A program made the position numbers and the translations under genes. From Undibacterium umbellatum (GTDB lineage Bacteria; Pseudomonadota; Gammaproteobacteria; Burkholderiales; Burkholderiaceae_D), in the NCBI RefSeq assembly GCF_014284125.1, contig NZ_JACOFX010000004.1, positions 1 through 64,000 on the forward strand: a stretch of 64,000 bases of DNA, in the 5' to 3' direction. How positions within the stretch are numbered: position 1 is the first letter of the stretch; each line of letters starts with the position of its first letter. Under the pieces are notes generated by a model. The model was not told the origin of the DNA, made no database searches, and saw nothing but the letters and a program-made list of their open reading frames with translations. Positions 39,903-49,235 of the stretch are shown here, piece by piece.

Positions 39903-40490
39903 TCAGGTTTTCAGTTTCATGCCATTGCTCAATGCAAAATGGTGCAGTTGATCAATGATGTTCTTCTTGGAGACGGCGATGGTGATGACGCTGTGCTCTG
40001 CATCATTGATCCAGAATTTGACCCTGCCGATGGCGTCAGAATAGGTCAGCCAGCGCTTGAGTGTCGCAAAGCCACCATTTCCGCCACCGGCGATTTCAGG
40101 ATCCTTCATGCCGCGGATGGAGTTGTCCACGACTTCGTAAAACAGTACATCGGCACAGGCAAAGGATTTGGACTTGCCCTCGTCAATGATAAAGATGGAC
40201 TTGGTATCATAGTTAACGGCGAGCCCGTCGTGGTCACAGACATCGGCACATTTTGCACTGTTGACGCCCGAGAATTGCTGAATCTCCGCCACCAGCTTGC
40301 TGTGTCTGCGCGTTTCCGAAAACAGGCCTGCAAAGAAGCTGTAGATAAACCAGACGACCACAGGCAAACCCAGGATATTGATCATGTACTGGGCGCTGAA
40401 GGTGATTGCAATAAGGTAGAACAGGAACCAGGCTATCAGGATGTTCCTGATAAGAGGAATAGTGATTAAATGCATTATTCTTTTGAGCAT
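39903..40490 (-). CDS. Membrane protein with cytoplasmic sensor-like domain
   Basis: A 195-residue protein. Two hydrophobic helices (about 10-32 and 36-56) form an N-terminal hairpin. The remaining 130 residues are soluble: FACADVLFYEVVDNSIRGMK and ISVTAVSKKN-like repeats of beta strands that resemble DUF-type domains found beside chromosomal hypothetical pairs. The same fold occurs in unassigned bacterial proteins that I cannot name. Probably cotranscribed with the exported protein downstream. Confidence 0.5.
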   Translation of the reverse strand: MLKRIMHLITIPLIRNILIAWFLFYLIAITFSAQYMINILGLPVVVWFIYSFFAGLFSETRRHSKLVAEIQQFSGVNSAKCADVCDHDGLAVNYDTKSIFIIDEGKSKSFACADVLFYEVVDNSIRGMKDPEIAGGGNGGFATLKRWLTYSDAIGRVKFWINDAEHSVITIAVSKKNIIDQLHHFALSNGMKLKT

Positions 40491-40661
40491 CGTGCCAACC
40501 TTATCATTACGGAAAGTATTTATAGCACATTATAAATCTGTGTCTCCGGGTATTCTCACAGCTTGCATGGCAAAAGTGTAATCAAAAGTTACAATTTGTG
40601 CAGGCCAGACAGCGCGGCTTGGTATCCCACGCATCCTGAATCAAATTTTCATCATGATGGC

Positions 40662-40700
40662 TTGCATAACATTAATTTATCTGTATATACTGTGTATATG
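40662..40700 (+). promoter_or_regulatory. Leaderless promoter with operator over the gntR start
   Basis: TTGCAT (40662-40667) and TATACT (40686-40691) with an 18-base spacer place the start of transcription at the gntR ATG itself (40698). The perfect inverted repeat ATATAC-TGT-GTATAT (40685-40699) covers the -10 and the start codon, as expected for a YtrA-type autoregulated operator. Confidence 0.65.
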
Positions 40701-41066
40701 AAATATGGTTTTGTGTTTTCTCAAACAGATAGAAGTCCCATGTATCAGCAGATCATGGAACAAATTAAACAGCGGATCGCCGTTGGCGATTGGCCGCCCA
40801 ATACACTTTTACCCTCCGTTCGCGAGCTGGCTACGGAAACCAAGTTAAGCATTATCACGGTCAAGCGTGCCTATCTGGAATTGGGGCGAGAAGGAGTAAT
40901 TATTACCCAGCAGGGCAAAGGAAGCTGGGTAAGCGACACGCTTGACCTGGCCACAGTTCAGAAACAAGAGTTAATCCAGCATCTGGAGCAGGCCAGCAAA
41001 TTGGCAAAATCACTTGCCATACCAGAAGACAAAATACTGCAACTGATAAAGCAGTTTATGGAATAG
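40698..41066 (+). CDS. YtrA-type GntR regulator
   Basis: A 122-residue regulator. I chose the ATG at 40698: it follows a TATACT -10 at leaderless distance, and the frame upstream (to 40563) is implausible. The GntR winged helix is visible: YQQIMEQIKQRIAVGDWPPN, LLPSVRELATETKLSIITVK and RAYLELGREGVIITQQGKGS, followed by only about 40 residues of helix, the YtrA length. YtrA proteins repress adjacent ABC transporter genes, often in response to membrane or cell-wall stress. It is directly upstream of the ATPase gene (12-bp gap). Confidence 0.85.
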   Translation: MKYGFVFSQTDRSPMYQQIMEQIKQRIAVGDWPPNTLLPSVRELATETKLSIITVKRAYLELGREGVIITQQGKGSWVSDTLDLATVQKQELIQHLEQASKLAKSLAIPEDKILQLIKQFME

Positions 41067-41078
41067 GGAGAAAACCGG

Positions 41079-41990
41079 ATGGATTTGCCGCTTGCAGTAG
41101 AGTGTAAAGGCCTTACCAAGGATTACAGCCATTTTAAGCTGCAAGGCGTTGATCTGTCTTTCGAGCAAGGTGCAGTAATGGGGCTGGTCGGTCCTAACGG
41201 CGCCGGCAAATCGACGATCTTGCGATTGGTGATGGGCTTGCTGGGGCCAGACGCTGGCTCCATCAGGGTATTGGGGCATGCCATGCCAGACGAGCAAATC
41301 GCGGCCAAGCGCAATATCGGTTTCATCTCAGATGACATGCGGCTTTATGAGAGCGAAACAATTGCTTTTCACATGGATTTCATCAAATCGATATTTGACA
41401 CCTGGGACGCCGACTATGCCGACATCCTGTTGCGCCGCTTCGACTTGCATAAGCATCAAAAGGTCAAAGGCCTGTCCCACGGCCAAAGAGTCAAGGCTAC
41501 GTTGTTGTTAGCCTTGGCACGACGGCCCAGATTGCTGGTTTTCGACGAGCCAACCACTGGCCTGGATCCGGCAGTCAGGAAGGAAGTGCTCGACGAAATG
41601 ATGAATGCGCTTGCAGACGAAACACGATCCATTCTTTTTTCATCACACAATACTTTGGATATAGAGCAGATATCCGACTACATCACCTTTATCTATGGCG
41701 GCCGCATCATCGAATCCCGCAACAAAGAAGATTTCATGGATGGCTGGCGCAGACTGCGCCTGACCAATATGCAAAGCAAACCTTTGCCAAACCTGCCAAA
41801 TATCAAGGATATTCAGCAGAGCGGTCATCTGTGTGCGGTGACTGTCAATGAATATGATGAATCCGTTCCCGCGCAATTCAACAGCGCAGGCCAGGTCATC
41901 ACAGCCATCGAACGCTTGAGCCTCGAAGAGATATTTCTCGCAAACGTCAAATGCGCCAAGGCAATGACAATGATGGAGTTTATCCAATGA
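41079..41990 (+). CDS. ABC transporter ATPase subunit
   Basis: A 303-residue cytoplasmic ATPase. Walker A GPNGAGKST, the Q-loop region, signature LSHGQR (a variant of LSGGQ), Walker B LLVFDEP and the SSHNTLDIEQ H-loop are all in order. Residues 230-303 form a C-terminal extension without recognised motifs. It pairs with the next membrane protein; an ATGA overlap at 41987-41990 couples their translation. With the YtrA regulator it forms an ABC-2-type export or resistance operon. Confidence 0.9.
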   Translation: MDLPLAVECKGLTKDYSHFKLQGVDLSFEQGAVMGLVGPNGAGKSTILRLVMGLLGPDAGSIRVLGHAMPDEQIAAKRNIGFISDDMRLYESETIAFHMDFIKSIFDTWDADYADILLRRFDLHKHQKVKGLSHGQRVKATLLLALARRPRLLVFDEPTTGLDPAVRKEVLDEMMNALADETRSILFSSHNTLDIEQISDYITFIYGGRIIESRNKEDFMDGWRRLRLTNMQSKPLPNLPNIKDIQQSGHLCAVTVNEYDESVPAQFNSAGQVITAIERLSLEEIFLANVKCAKAMTMMEFIQ

Positions 41991-42676
41991 ACGTCTCGAT
42001 CATCCCCCAGCTTGTCAAAAAAGATTTCCTTCTCGTTTACCGCACCATACTGATGTTTGCTCTGGTGAGTCTGAGCTTCATCGGCATTTTGCCGCTGCTC
42101 CATGGAAACATTCCAAACTGGGTGCTTATCAATATCGGCTTTATGATGCTGCTTGGGCCTGCTGCGACATGCGGCATTGTTCTACTTATGAAGACAAACG
42201 TGTTTGAGAAAGAAAAATCCACACAGCCCTTCATCATGAGCCTGCCAGTCTCAGCGAAGGAATTCACTCAAGCAAAGCTATTGATCAACCTGCCGGTATT
42301 TACCGTCTTCTGGCTGGTGGTCAGTGCGGTTGCATTTTACTTCGCCTTTGGGCTTGGGCTCTTTCCACAGGGCGCGGTTCCATTTGTTACCATGGTATTT
42401 CTGGGCATATTTGTCGCCTACACCTGCATACTGAGTGTCAGCTTGCTTTTCCAGTCGCTGCCGATGACCGTTCTTTCCATTTTGATCTTCGAGTTGGGTA
42501 CGTCCGCTTATTTGTGGACTATCGCCTTTCTCGATCCGGTTGCGCATTTCGTGTATGGTCCAGTCATGATGTGGAACACCACTGCAACGACTATCGTGAC
42601 AGTACAAGTGCTCGTCGCAGTATTCGCTATCTTGATGACATTACATATTCAGGGTACGAAGCGGGACTTTATCTGA
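41987..42676 (+). CDS. ABC-2-type permease subunit
   Basis: A 229-residue inner-membrane protein with about six hydrophobic segments. The N-terminus MNVSIIPQLVKKDFLLVYRT is typical of ABC-2 permeases. A segment FEKEKSTQPFIMSLPVSAKE FTQAKL matches the conserved 'LPVSxxExxxAK' motif of such proteins. It would form the membrane channel with two ATPase subunits. Substrate unknown: YtrA-linked transporters are associated with membrane-active antibiotic resistance. Confidence 0.85.
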   Translation: MNVSIIPQLVKKDFLLVYRTILMFALVSLSFIGILPLLHGNIPNWVLINIGFMMLLGPAATCGIVLLMKTNVFEKEKSTQPFIMSLPVSAKEFTQAKLLINLPVFTVFWLVVSAVAFYFAFGLGLFPQGAVPFVTMVFLGIFVAYTCILSVSLLFQSLPMTVLSILIFELGTSAYLWTIAFLDPVAHFVYGPVMMWNTTATTIVTVQVLVAVFAILMTLHIQGTKRDFI

Positions 42677-43337
42677 GCCGGAATAGTCGCATTGGTTGCG
42701 ACGAAACCCGGCCATGTTCAACACAGGTGACCGCGTACTCTCGGTGTGAGTGACCTGCCTATCACTTCACGTTTGAACAAATCCAGCACGATGGAAATAT
42801 AGAACCAAGCGTCGTCTTCCCCCACCGAAATTGACGATCGGGCAGCATGGCTGCTATCAGTATGCCTTGCCTTGAGTCAGTTGTTAGCCAATCCGCCTTG
42901 CCCATTTCTTTAGCAGCCTGCAATAAGTTGTCACAGGCACGCGCCGGGTTGGATAGTCGAGCCTGGTCATGTCTGCCATTCACCATCAACAACGTGCTGG
43001 AAATGCTGCCAGACAATCGCCGCGTGGCGTACCTGCACTCAGGGCAGGAGGATGTGGATGATCTCATCAGCGACTTGCAGGCCGCTTTGCAACAAATTGC
43101 TTATTGAATGTTAATAAATTAAAAATAATACATATCAATATTGCAGGCCCATATACAATTGCATAACATAGATGTAAATTTGGTAATCATGTTTTAATTT
43201 CATCATTTAAAGACAATTTGTCTATGGGCTGGCCAGGCTGACACAATCGCCTCAAGGGAAACTGTTACAAAATTCACATTGCAATGATATTGCCGTAGAG
43301 TATTATTTATAAACGAGCGCAGGAGAAAGGATGTCTA
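42677..43337. other. Spacer with decayed transposase and possible gene remnant
   Basis: Holds an IS3-type transposase remnant on the minus strand (42718-42840). A plus-strand frame of 86 codons (42847-43107) has an ordinary composition but no family or ribosome-binding site; its end (GQEDVDDLISDLQAALQQIA) reads like the C-terminus of a larger enzyme. The AT-rich leader of the response regulator follows. Confidence 0.45.
42718..42840 (-). pseudogene. IS3-type transposase (integrase core) remnant
   Basis: The minus strand reads VGEDDAWFYISIVLDLFKRE, VIGRSLTPRV before a stop. It is similar to the IS3-family DDE core around 'DITYIxTDEGWLYLAVVLDLFSRxVVGWSM'. Only about 40 codons survive, and the first Asp of the catalytic triad region is degenerate. 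Confidence 0.5.
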
Positions 43338-43775
43338 ATGAATGACAGCATTCCGCAAACCCGGCCAGTCACCATTCTGGTCGTCGATGACGATGATGTA
43401 GACGTCCTGGGTATAGAACGCGCTCTGAAAAAACTCAAGATCGCCAACCCAATTGTGCGCGCCCGCGATGGCGTTGAAGCGCTGGAAATCCTGCGCTCGC
43501 CCGAAGGCCTGCCCAAGCCTTATATCATCTTGCTGGACATCAATATGCCGCGCATGAACGGGCAAGAGTTGCTGGCTGAATTGCGTCTGGACAAAAACCT
43601 GAGCTCTGCCGTGGTGTTTGTGCTGACCACTTCACAAGATGACCAGGACAAGCTGATGGCTTATTCCAAGCATGTGGCTGGCTATATCGTCAAACAGCAT
43701 GTCGGTGACGGTTTCATGCGCGTCACTGAAATGCTGGATCATTACTGGCGCGTAGTTGAGCTGCCTGTAGCCTGA
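43338..43775 (+). CDS. CheY-like response regulator (RcpA type)
   Basis: A 145-residue single REC domain: VVDDDDVDVLGIERALKKLK opens it, the phosphoacceptor Asp is in YIILLDINMPRMNG, and Thr (VLTTS) and Lys (YIVKQHVGDG) follow. The form 'DDDDVDxxxIERALKK' is typical of single-domain regulators (RcpA-like) that pair with phytochrome-type histidine kinases. A tiny frame ATGTCTAATGAATGA overlaps its start and may give translational coupling. It heads a four-gene signalling operon with the next three genes. Confidence 0.85.
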   Translation: MNDSIPQTRPVTILVVDDDDVDVLGIERALKKLKIANPIVRARDGVEALEILRSPEGLPKPYIILLDINMPRMNGQELLAELRLDKNLSSAVVFVLTTSQDDQDKLMAYSKHVAGYIVKQHVGDGFMRVTEMLDHYWRVVELPVA

Positions 43776-43784
43776 GGTACAAAC

Positions 43785-45560
43785 ATGATACTGAGCGCCC
43801 CCCTCCAAACTTCCACTCTCGACATCCTCATCATCGATGATGATGAAGTTGACAGGCGCAACGTTATCCGGGCGCTCAAACAGGTTTCGGTCAGCGTCAG
43901 GATCGTCGAAGCCAGCAACGCGCTGGATGGCTTGCTCAAAGCCAAAGAGACCTTATTCGATGTCATTTTGCTGGATTACCGCCTGCCTGACCGTGACGGC
44001 ATAGAAGTATTAAAAAGCCTGCGCCTCGACAAGACCCACCATGCTGCCATCATCATGCTGACGCACCAGGAAGACGTCAGCCTGGCCGAGCAAGCCATAG
44101 ACGCCGGGGCGCAAGATTTTTTGTTAAAAGAAGAAGTCAATGCACGACGGCTGATGCGCGCCCTGCACCAGGCACGCCACCGTCATAAACTCGAAGCCGA
44201 ACTCAGCCGCAGCTATAACCAGTTGCGCGAACTGGCCGAGCATGATGCCCTGACTGGCCTGGCCAATCGCTATGATTTTGAACGTGCCCTGGCCTTTGCC
44301 GTCAGCCGTGCCAAGCGCGAAAACCTGCATGGAAAAATGGCGGTGCTGCTGCTGGACCTGGACCGTTTCAAGAATGTGAACGACACCTACGGCCATGCCA
44401 TTGGCGACCAGTTGCTCATCAAGGTGGCGCGCCGCCTGGGCACCACCACCCGTGGCAGCGACTTGCTGGCACGACTGGGTGGCGATGAATTCGTGGTGCT
44501 GGTGCAGGATATGGAAAGAATCGACCAGGCTATTTTGCTGGCCAGCCGCATCGTCGAAGCCTTCAAAAAACCCATCGTACTGGATGGCCTGGAATGGCAT
44601 GTCACCATGAGCATAGGCATTGCCGTCTTTGGCTCGTGCGCCAATGATGCGACCGAGCTCATGAAATGCGCCGACATTGCCATGTACCGCGCCAAGCAAG
44701 AGGGGCGCAACCAGAGCCATTTTTATTCTGATCAGTTACACCAGGCCGTGCGCCACCGCATGTACCTGGAACGTGATTTGCGCCACGCCCTGCGCAATGA
44801 GCAATTGCAAGTGTATTACCAGGCCAAGATCAACCCTTTTGATGGCCGCATAGGTGGCATGGAAGCGCTGCTGCGCTGGCACCACCCTGTCGAAGGTGTG
44901 CTGACACCCGGCGTATTCCTGCCCATGGCAGAAGAACTGGGATTGATGTTCGAGATCGACCAGTGGGTCATGCGCACCGCCTGCGCCCAGTTACAGGAAT
45001 GGCGCTCGCTGCCGTTCTTGCACGCACAAGACTTGACCATGGCAGTCAATGTCTCAGCCATCCAGCTGCAGGGCGACAATCTCATCTATACCGTCGATGA
45101 AGCTTTGCTGACCAGTGGCCTTGATCCCAGTTACCTGGAGCTGGAAATTACCGAGAATGCATTGATACGCGACCCCCATCATGTCGCCACCATCCTGCAC
45201 AAGCTGGTTGGGCGCGGCGTCAAGCTCTCACTCGATGATTTTGGCACGGGTTATTCTTCCTTTGGGCATTTGAAACTCTTCCCCATCCATGTGCTGAAGA
45301 TAGACCAGAGCTTTGTCGCCGGTGTCGGCAAGGGTGATTCACCGGAGCGCCTGCTGGCTGCCATGATCGCCTTTGCCCAGACCATGGAATTGTCGCTGGT
45401 GGCAGAAGGGATAGAAACCGAACATCAGGCGCGATTCTGTGCCGACCGCGGTTGTGAGCTTTTACAGGGTTATTTGTATTCTCGCCCGATACCATCGAGT
45501 GAATTTGAAGATCGCTACCTGACCGGAAGCTTCCGCCATGAACCAATTGGACCAGAATGA
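43785..45560 (+). CDS. REC-GGDEF-EAL cyclic-di-GMP regulator
   Basis: A 591-residue cytoplasmic protein. The REC domain (about 10-130) has its Asp in VILLDYRLPDRDG. The GGDEF domain (about 150-310) contains RLGGDEFVVL, an intact active site with a linker-proximal DALTGLANR. The EAL domain (about 330-580) contains GGMEALLRW, LEITENALIRD and LSLDDFGTGYSS, which preserve the phosphodiesterase catalytic motifs. It can therefore in principle make and break c-di-GMP, controlled by phosphorylation. The stop overlaps the kinase start by 23 bases. Confidence 0.9.
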   Translation: MILSAPLQTSTLDILIIDDDEVDRRNVIRALKQVSVSVRIVEASNALDGLLKAKETLFDVILLDYRLPDRDGIEVLKSLRLDKTHHAAIIMLTHQEDVSLAEQAIDAGAQDFLLKEEVNARRLMRALHQARHRHKLEAELSRSYNQLRELAEHDALTGLANRYDFERALAFAVSRAKRENLHGKMAVLLLDLDRFKNVNDTYGHAIGDQLLIKVARRLGTTTRGSDLLARLGGDEFVVLVQDMERIDQAILLASRIVEAFKKPIVLDGLEWHVTMSIGIAVFGSCANDATELMKCADIAMYRAKQEGRNQSHFYSDQLHQAVRHRMYLERDLRHALRNEQLQVYYQAKINPFDGRIGGMEALLRWHHPVEGVLTPGVFLPMAEELGLMFEIDQWVMRTACAQLQEWRSLPFLHAQDLTMAVNVSAIQLQGDNLIYTVDEALLTSGLDPSYLELEITENALIRDPHHVATILHKLVGRGVKLSLDDFGTGYSSFGHLKLFPIHVLKIDQSFVAGVGKGDSPERLLAAMIAFAQTMELSLVAEGIETEHQARFCADRGCELLQGYLYSRPIPSSEFEDRYLTGSFRHEPIGPE

Positions 45561-47763
45561 CACAGCTAGCAATCGCCCGTCAAACTGTGTGAATGAGCAG
45601 CACGCCCTGCTGGCTGCCATCGTCGCCTCGGCCGATGATGCCATCATAGGCAGCGACCTCAGCGGCAATATCCTGAGCTGGAACCATGCGGCAGAAATCC
45701 TGTTTGGCTATAGCGTCACGGCAATTTACCAGCGCCCCTTTACCAGTCTCTTCCCGTCCGGGCAATTGCCCGATCATCTCTCGCTCATCAAACTCTTGCA
45801 ACAAGGTGCCTCGATAGGTCATTTTGAAACCATGCGGCGCTGCCAGGATGGCACAGAACTGCCGGTGGCCCTGACCATCTCGGCCATACGCGACGAGGGT
45901 GACAACATCATCGGCCTGTCGCTGATTGCGCGTGACTTCAGCGTAGGCTACCGCATCGCCGCCCGCCTGACGCAAAGCGAACGTCATTTCCGCCAGGTGG
46001 TGGATGCGGCGCCGAATGCCATGGTGATGATAGACCGCCGTGGCCTGATAGAAATGGTGAACACTCAGGCCGAAACTATCTTTGGCTATACCCGATCAGA
46101 ATTGCTGGGCAAGCCGCTGGAAATCCTCATCCCCTCTCGCTTCCAGCGTCATCATCCCAGCCTGCGCACTGGCTACTTCGCCAACCCCGTCAGTCGCACC
46201 ATGGGTCAGGGACGCGAGTTGTATGGTTTGCGCAAGGATGGCACCGAATTCCCGGTAGAGATAGGCCTCAACCCCATAGAAACTACCGACGGCATCAAGG
46301 TTTTGTCGGCGATTGTCGATATTACTGAACGCAAACGCCAGGAAGAACGCTTCCGCCTGGTGGTGGAAGCCGCACCAAATGCCATGGTGATGATAGACAG
46401 CCAGGGCAAGATAGAAATGGTGAATGCACAGACTGAGGCCATCTTTGGCTATGCGCGTGAAGAATTGCTGGGCCAGCCCATGGAAGTGCTGATACCGGCC
46501 CGCTTTCGCGCCCACCACCCTGGCTTGCGCAGCAATTTTTTCACACAGCCAAGCAGTCGCAGCATGGGTTCTGGCCGTGACCTGTTTGGCCTGCGCAAGG
46601 ACGGCAGCGAGTTTCCGGTGGAAATCGGTCTCAACCCCATAGAAACTGCCGACGGCATCAAGGTCTTGTCAGCCATCGTCGATATTAGCGAACGCAAGCG
46701 CCAGGAAGAGCGCTTCCGCCTCGTCGTCGAAGCCGCGCCGAATGCCATGGTGATGATAGATAGCCTGGGCAAGATAGAAATGGTGAATGCCCAGACCGAG
46801 CACCTGTTTGGCTATCAGCGTGAAGAACTACTGGGCCAGCCCATGGAAATCCTCATCCCGGCCCGCTTCCGGCCACAGCATCCCGGTTTGCGCAGCAGTT
46901 ACTTCGCCAGCCCCAGCACCCGCGCCATGGGCACAGGCCGTGACCTGTTTGGCTTGCGCAAGGATGGTAGCGAATTCCAGATAGAAATTGGCCTCAATCC
47001 CATACAAACTGCCGATGGCCTGAAGGTGCTGTCTGCCATTGTCGACATCTCTGAACGCAAACGCTTCACCGATGAACTGTCACGGCGCAACCAGGAATTG
47101 AATAGTTTTGCCTATGTCGCCTCGCATGATCTCAAGTCGCCCTTGCGCGGCGTCGACCAACTGGCCACCTGGCTGACTGAAGACCTGGCCGGCAAGATCG
47201 ATGACGAAACAAATGAACACCTGCGCCTGATGCGCATGCGCATCAAACGCATGGAGAAACTGCTGGATGATTTGCTGCTCTACTTCCGTGCCGGGCAATC
47301 AGGTGGTTCGGTAGAACGCATAGACGTTGCTGAACTGGTGCGCGATGTGTTTGATCTCTGCTGCTCCGACAAATCGTTCAGGCTGGAATTGCAGGGCGAA
47401 TTCCCGCGCTACCATACGCACAAAGTACCGCTGGAACTGGTGTTTCGCAATCTCATCAGCAATTCCATCAAACATCACGACACCAGGCAAGGCTGCATCG
47501 TCGTGCAAGCCATCCCGAATGATCAATGGCTGGAATTTGCCGTCTGCGACGACGGCCCCGGCATTGCGCCAGAACACCGCGAACGCGTGTTTGCCATGTT
47601 CCAGACCTTGCGCCCGCGCGATGAAGTAGAAGGTAGTGGCATGGGCCTGGCCATCATCAAGAAAACCATAGAATCCCTGGGTGGCAGCATCGCCCTCAGC
47701 GACAACCAGCCACGCGGAGCCATCTTCAGGTTCACCTGGCCACGTAAAACAGTCGAGGCATAG
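45538..47763 (+). CDS. Four-PAS sensor histidine kinase
   Basis: A 741-residue kinase. It has a PAS domain at about 18-135, then three tandem PAS domains (about 145-265, 266-386, 387-507) with near-identical sequence, including PNAMVMIDxxGxIEMVNAQT and FGLRKDGSEFPVEIGLNPI. HisKA (FAYVASHDLKSPLRGVDQLA, phospho-His in SHDLKS) and HATPase (FRNLISNSIKHHD, GSGMGLAIIKKTIES) complete it. There are no membrane segments: a cytoplasmic sensor. The PAS repeats are spaced exactly 363 bases apart in the gene, evidence for recent internal duplication. It is paralogous with the kinase that follows. Confidence 0.9.
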   Translation: MNQLDQNDTASNRPSNCVNEQHALLAAIVASADDAIIGSDLSGNILSWNHAAEILFGYSVTAIYQRPFTSLFPSGQLPDHLSLIKLLQQGASIGHFETMRRCQDGTELPVALTISAIRDEGDNIIGLSLIARDFSVGYRIAARLTQSERHFRQVVDAAPNAMVMIDRRGLIEMVNTQAETIFGYTRSELLGKPLEILIPSRFQRHHPSLRTGYFANPVSRTMGQGRELYGLRKDGTEFPVEIGLNPIETTDGIKVLSAIVDITERKRQEERFRLVVEAAPNAMVMIDSQGKIEMVNAQTEAIFGYAREELLGQPMEVLIPARFRAHHPGLRSNFFTQPSSRSMGSGRDLFGLRKDGSEFPVEIGLNPIETADGIKVLSAIVDISERKRQEERFRLVVEAAPNAMVMIDSLGKIEMVNAQTEHLFGYQREELLGQPMEILIPARFRPQHPGLRSSYFASPSTRAMGTGRDLFGLRKDGSEFQIEIGLNPIQTADGLKVLSAIVDISERKRFTDELSRRNQELNSFAYVASHDLKSPLRGVDQLATWLTEDLAGKIDDETNEHLRLMRMRIKRMEKLLDDLLLYFRAGQSGGSVERIDVAELVRDVFDLCCSDKSFRLELQGEFPRYHTHKVPLELVFRNLISNSIKHHDTRQGCIVVQAIPNDQWLEFAVCDDGPGIAPEHRERVFAMFQTLRPRDEVEGSGMGLAIIKKTIESLGGSIALSDNQPRGAIFRFTWPRKTVEA
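46018..47080 (+). repeat. Internal tandem repeat: three PAS modules of 363 bp
   Basis: The sequence GCCATGGTGATGATAGA recurs at 46018, 46381 and 46744, exactly 363 bases (121 codons) apart. Surrounding bases are almost identical. Recombination between copies could change the number of PAS domains. Confidence 0.85.
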
Positions 47764-47765
47764 TC

Positions 47766-49235
47766 ATGGCGATGTCAGACAAGAACAGGACATCCATGAC
47801 ATCTCAGGCAAGCCTGGAATTACTGGCTGCCATTGTCAATTCATCAGAAGACGCCATCATCGGTAGCGACCTCAATGGCCATATCATCAGCTGGAATCAT
47901 GCCGCCAGCCTGCTGTTTGGCCATGCGCCTGAGGCCATACTCGGTCAGGCCTTTGCCCTGCTCTTCCCCGCTGGTCAATTGCCGGATCACCTGACCCTGA
48001 TACAACTGCTGGAGCAAGGCAGCGCCATCGGCCAGTTTGAAACCATGGGCCAGCACGCCGATGGCAACGAGCTGCCGGTGTCACTGAGCATCTCCGCCAT
48101 CCGTGATGCAGCGGGCCGGATCTTTGGCCTGTCCCTTTCTGCACGCGACTTTAGCAATGGCTATAAACTCGCTGCCCGTCTCGCCCAAAGCGAAAGGCAT
48201 TTCCGCCTGGTCGTCAATGCTGCCCCCAATGCCATGGTGCTGGTGGGCCAGAACGGCTTGATAGAAATGGTCAACGACCGCACAGAAAAAATCTTTGGTT
48301 ACCAGCGTGCCGAACTGGTGGGACTCGCGTTTGACCTGCTCGTACCTGAGCGCTTTCGCAAGCAGCACCATGAACCACAAGCGCCACAAATGCAACAAAT
48401 GCAACCAGCTCCCACATTGTATGCCCTGCGCAAGGACGGCAGCGAGTTCCCGGTCGAGATCGGTCTTAACCCCATCGACACTGCCGACGGCGCCAAGATA
48501 CTCTCTGCCATTGTCGACATCTCCGAACGCCAGCACTTCATCGATGAACTCTCACGCCGCAATCAAGAGTTAAAAGATTTTGCCTATGTCGCCTCGCATG
48601 ACTTGAAAGCCCCCTTGCGCGGCGTAAGCCAACTGGCCATGTGGATCACCGAAGACCTGGAAGGCCAGATCAACGAAGAAACCCGCGAACACCTGCACCT
48701 CATGCGCGTGCGCATCACCCGCATGGAAAAATTGCTGGAAGACTTGCTGCTCTACTTTCGCGCCGACAAACTTGGCGGCAACATCATCACCGTTGACTTT
48801 GCCGAACTGGTGCGCGATGTCTTTGAACTATGCTGCAGCGACGCCTCTTTCGATCTTGAATTGCAAGGCAGCTTCCCCAAAGCCCCCACCCACAAAGCCG
48901 CCCTCGAACTGGTTTTGCGCAATCTCATCAGCAATGCCATCAAACACCACGACAAAAAAAGCGGCCACATCATCGTGCGCTCTGTTGCCTCGCCCGAAGA
49001 TACACACTATATCTTCGAAGTCGCCGACGACGGCACAGGCATTCCCCCAGAACATCATGAACGCGTCTTCGCCATGTTCCAGACCCTGCGCCCCCGCGAC
49101 GAAGTAGAAGGCAGCGGCATGGGCCTGGCCGTCATCAGGAAAACCATAGAGTCGCTAGGCGGCAGCATCAGCCTTGCTGCCAACCAGCCACGCGGGGCAG
49201 TGTTCAGGTTTAGCTGGCCGCGGGTCGCAGAATAA
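47766..49235 (+). CDS. Two-PAS sensor histidine kinase, paralogue of the preceding gene
   Basis: A 489-residue kinase starting three bases after the previous stop. The N-terminal PAS (LLAAIVNSSEDAIIGSDLNG) and the HisKA-HATPase part (FAYVASHDLKAPLRGVSQLA, RNLISNAIKHHDKKSG, GSGMGLAVIRKTIESLGGSI) are close to those of the upstream kinase. Only one PAS remains in the place of the triplet. It therefore arose by tandem gene duplication, with PAS expansion in the other copy. Likely partner(s): the REC proteins at 43338 and 43785. Cytoplasmic. Confidence 0.88.
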   Translation: MAMSDKNRTSMTSQASLELLAAIVNSSEDAIIGSDLNGHIISWNHAASLLFGHAPEAILGQAFALLFPAGQLPDHLTLIQLLEQGSAIGQFETMGQHADGNELPVSLSISAIRDAAGRIFGLSLSARDFSNGYKLAARLAQSERHFRLVVNAAPNAMVLVGQNGLIEMVNDRTEKIFGYQRAELVGLAFDLLVPERFRKQHHEPQAPQMQQMQPAPTLYALRKDGSEFPVEIGLNPIDTADGAKILSAIVDISERQHFIDELSRRNQELKDFAYVASHDLKAPLRGVSQLAMWITEDLEGQINEETREHLHLMRVRITRMEKLLEDLLLYFRADKLGGNIITVDFAELVRDVFELCCSDASFDLELQGSFPKAPTHKAALELVLRNLISNAIKHHDKKSGHIIVRSVASPEDTHYIFEVADDGTGIPPEHHERVFAMFQTLRPRDEVEGSGMGLAVIRKTIESLGGSISLAANQPRGAVFRFSWPRVAE

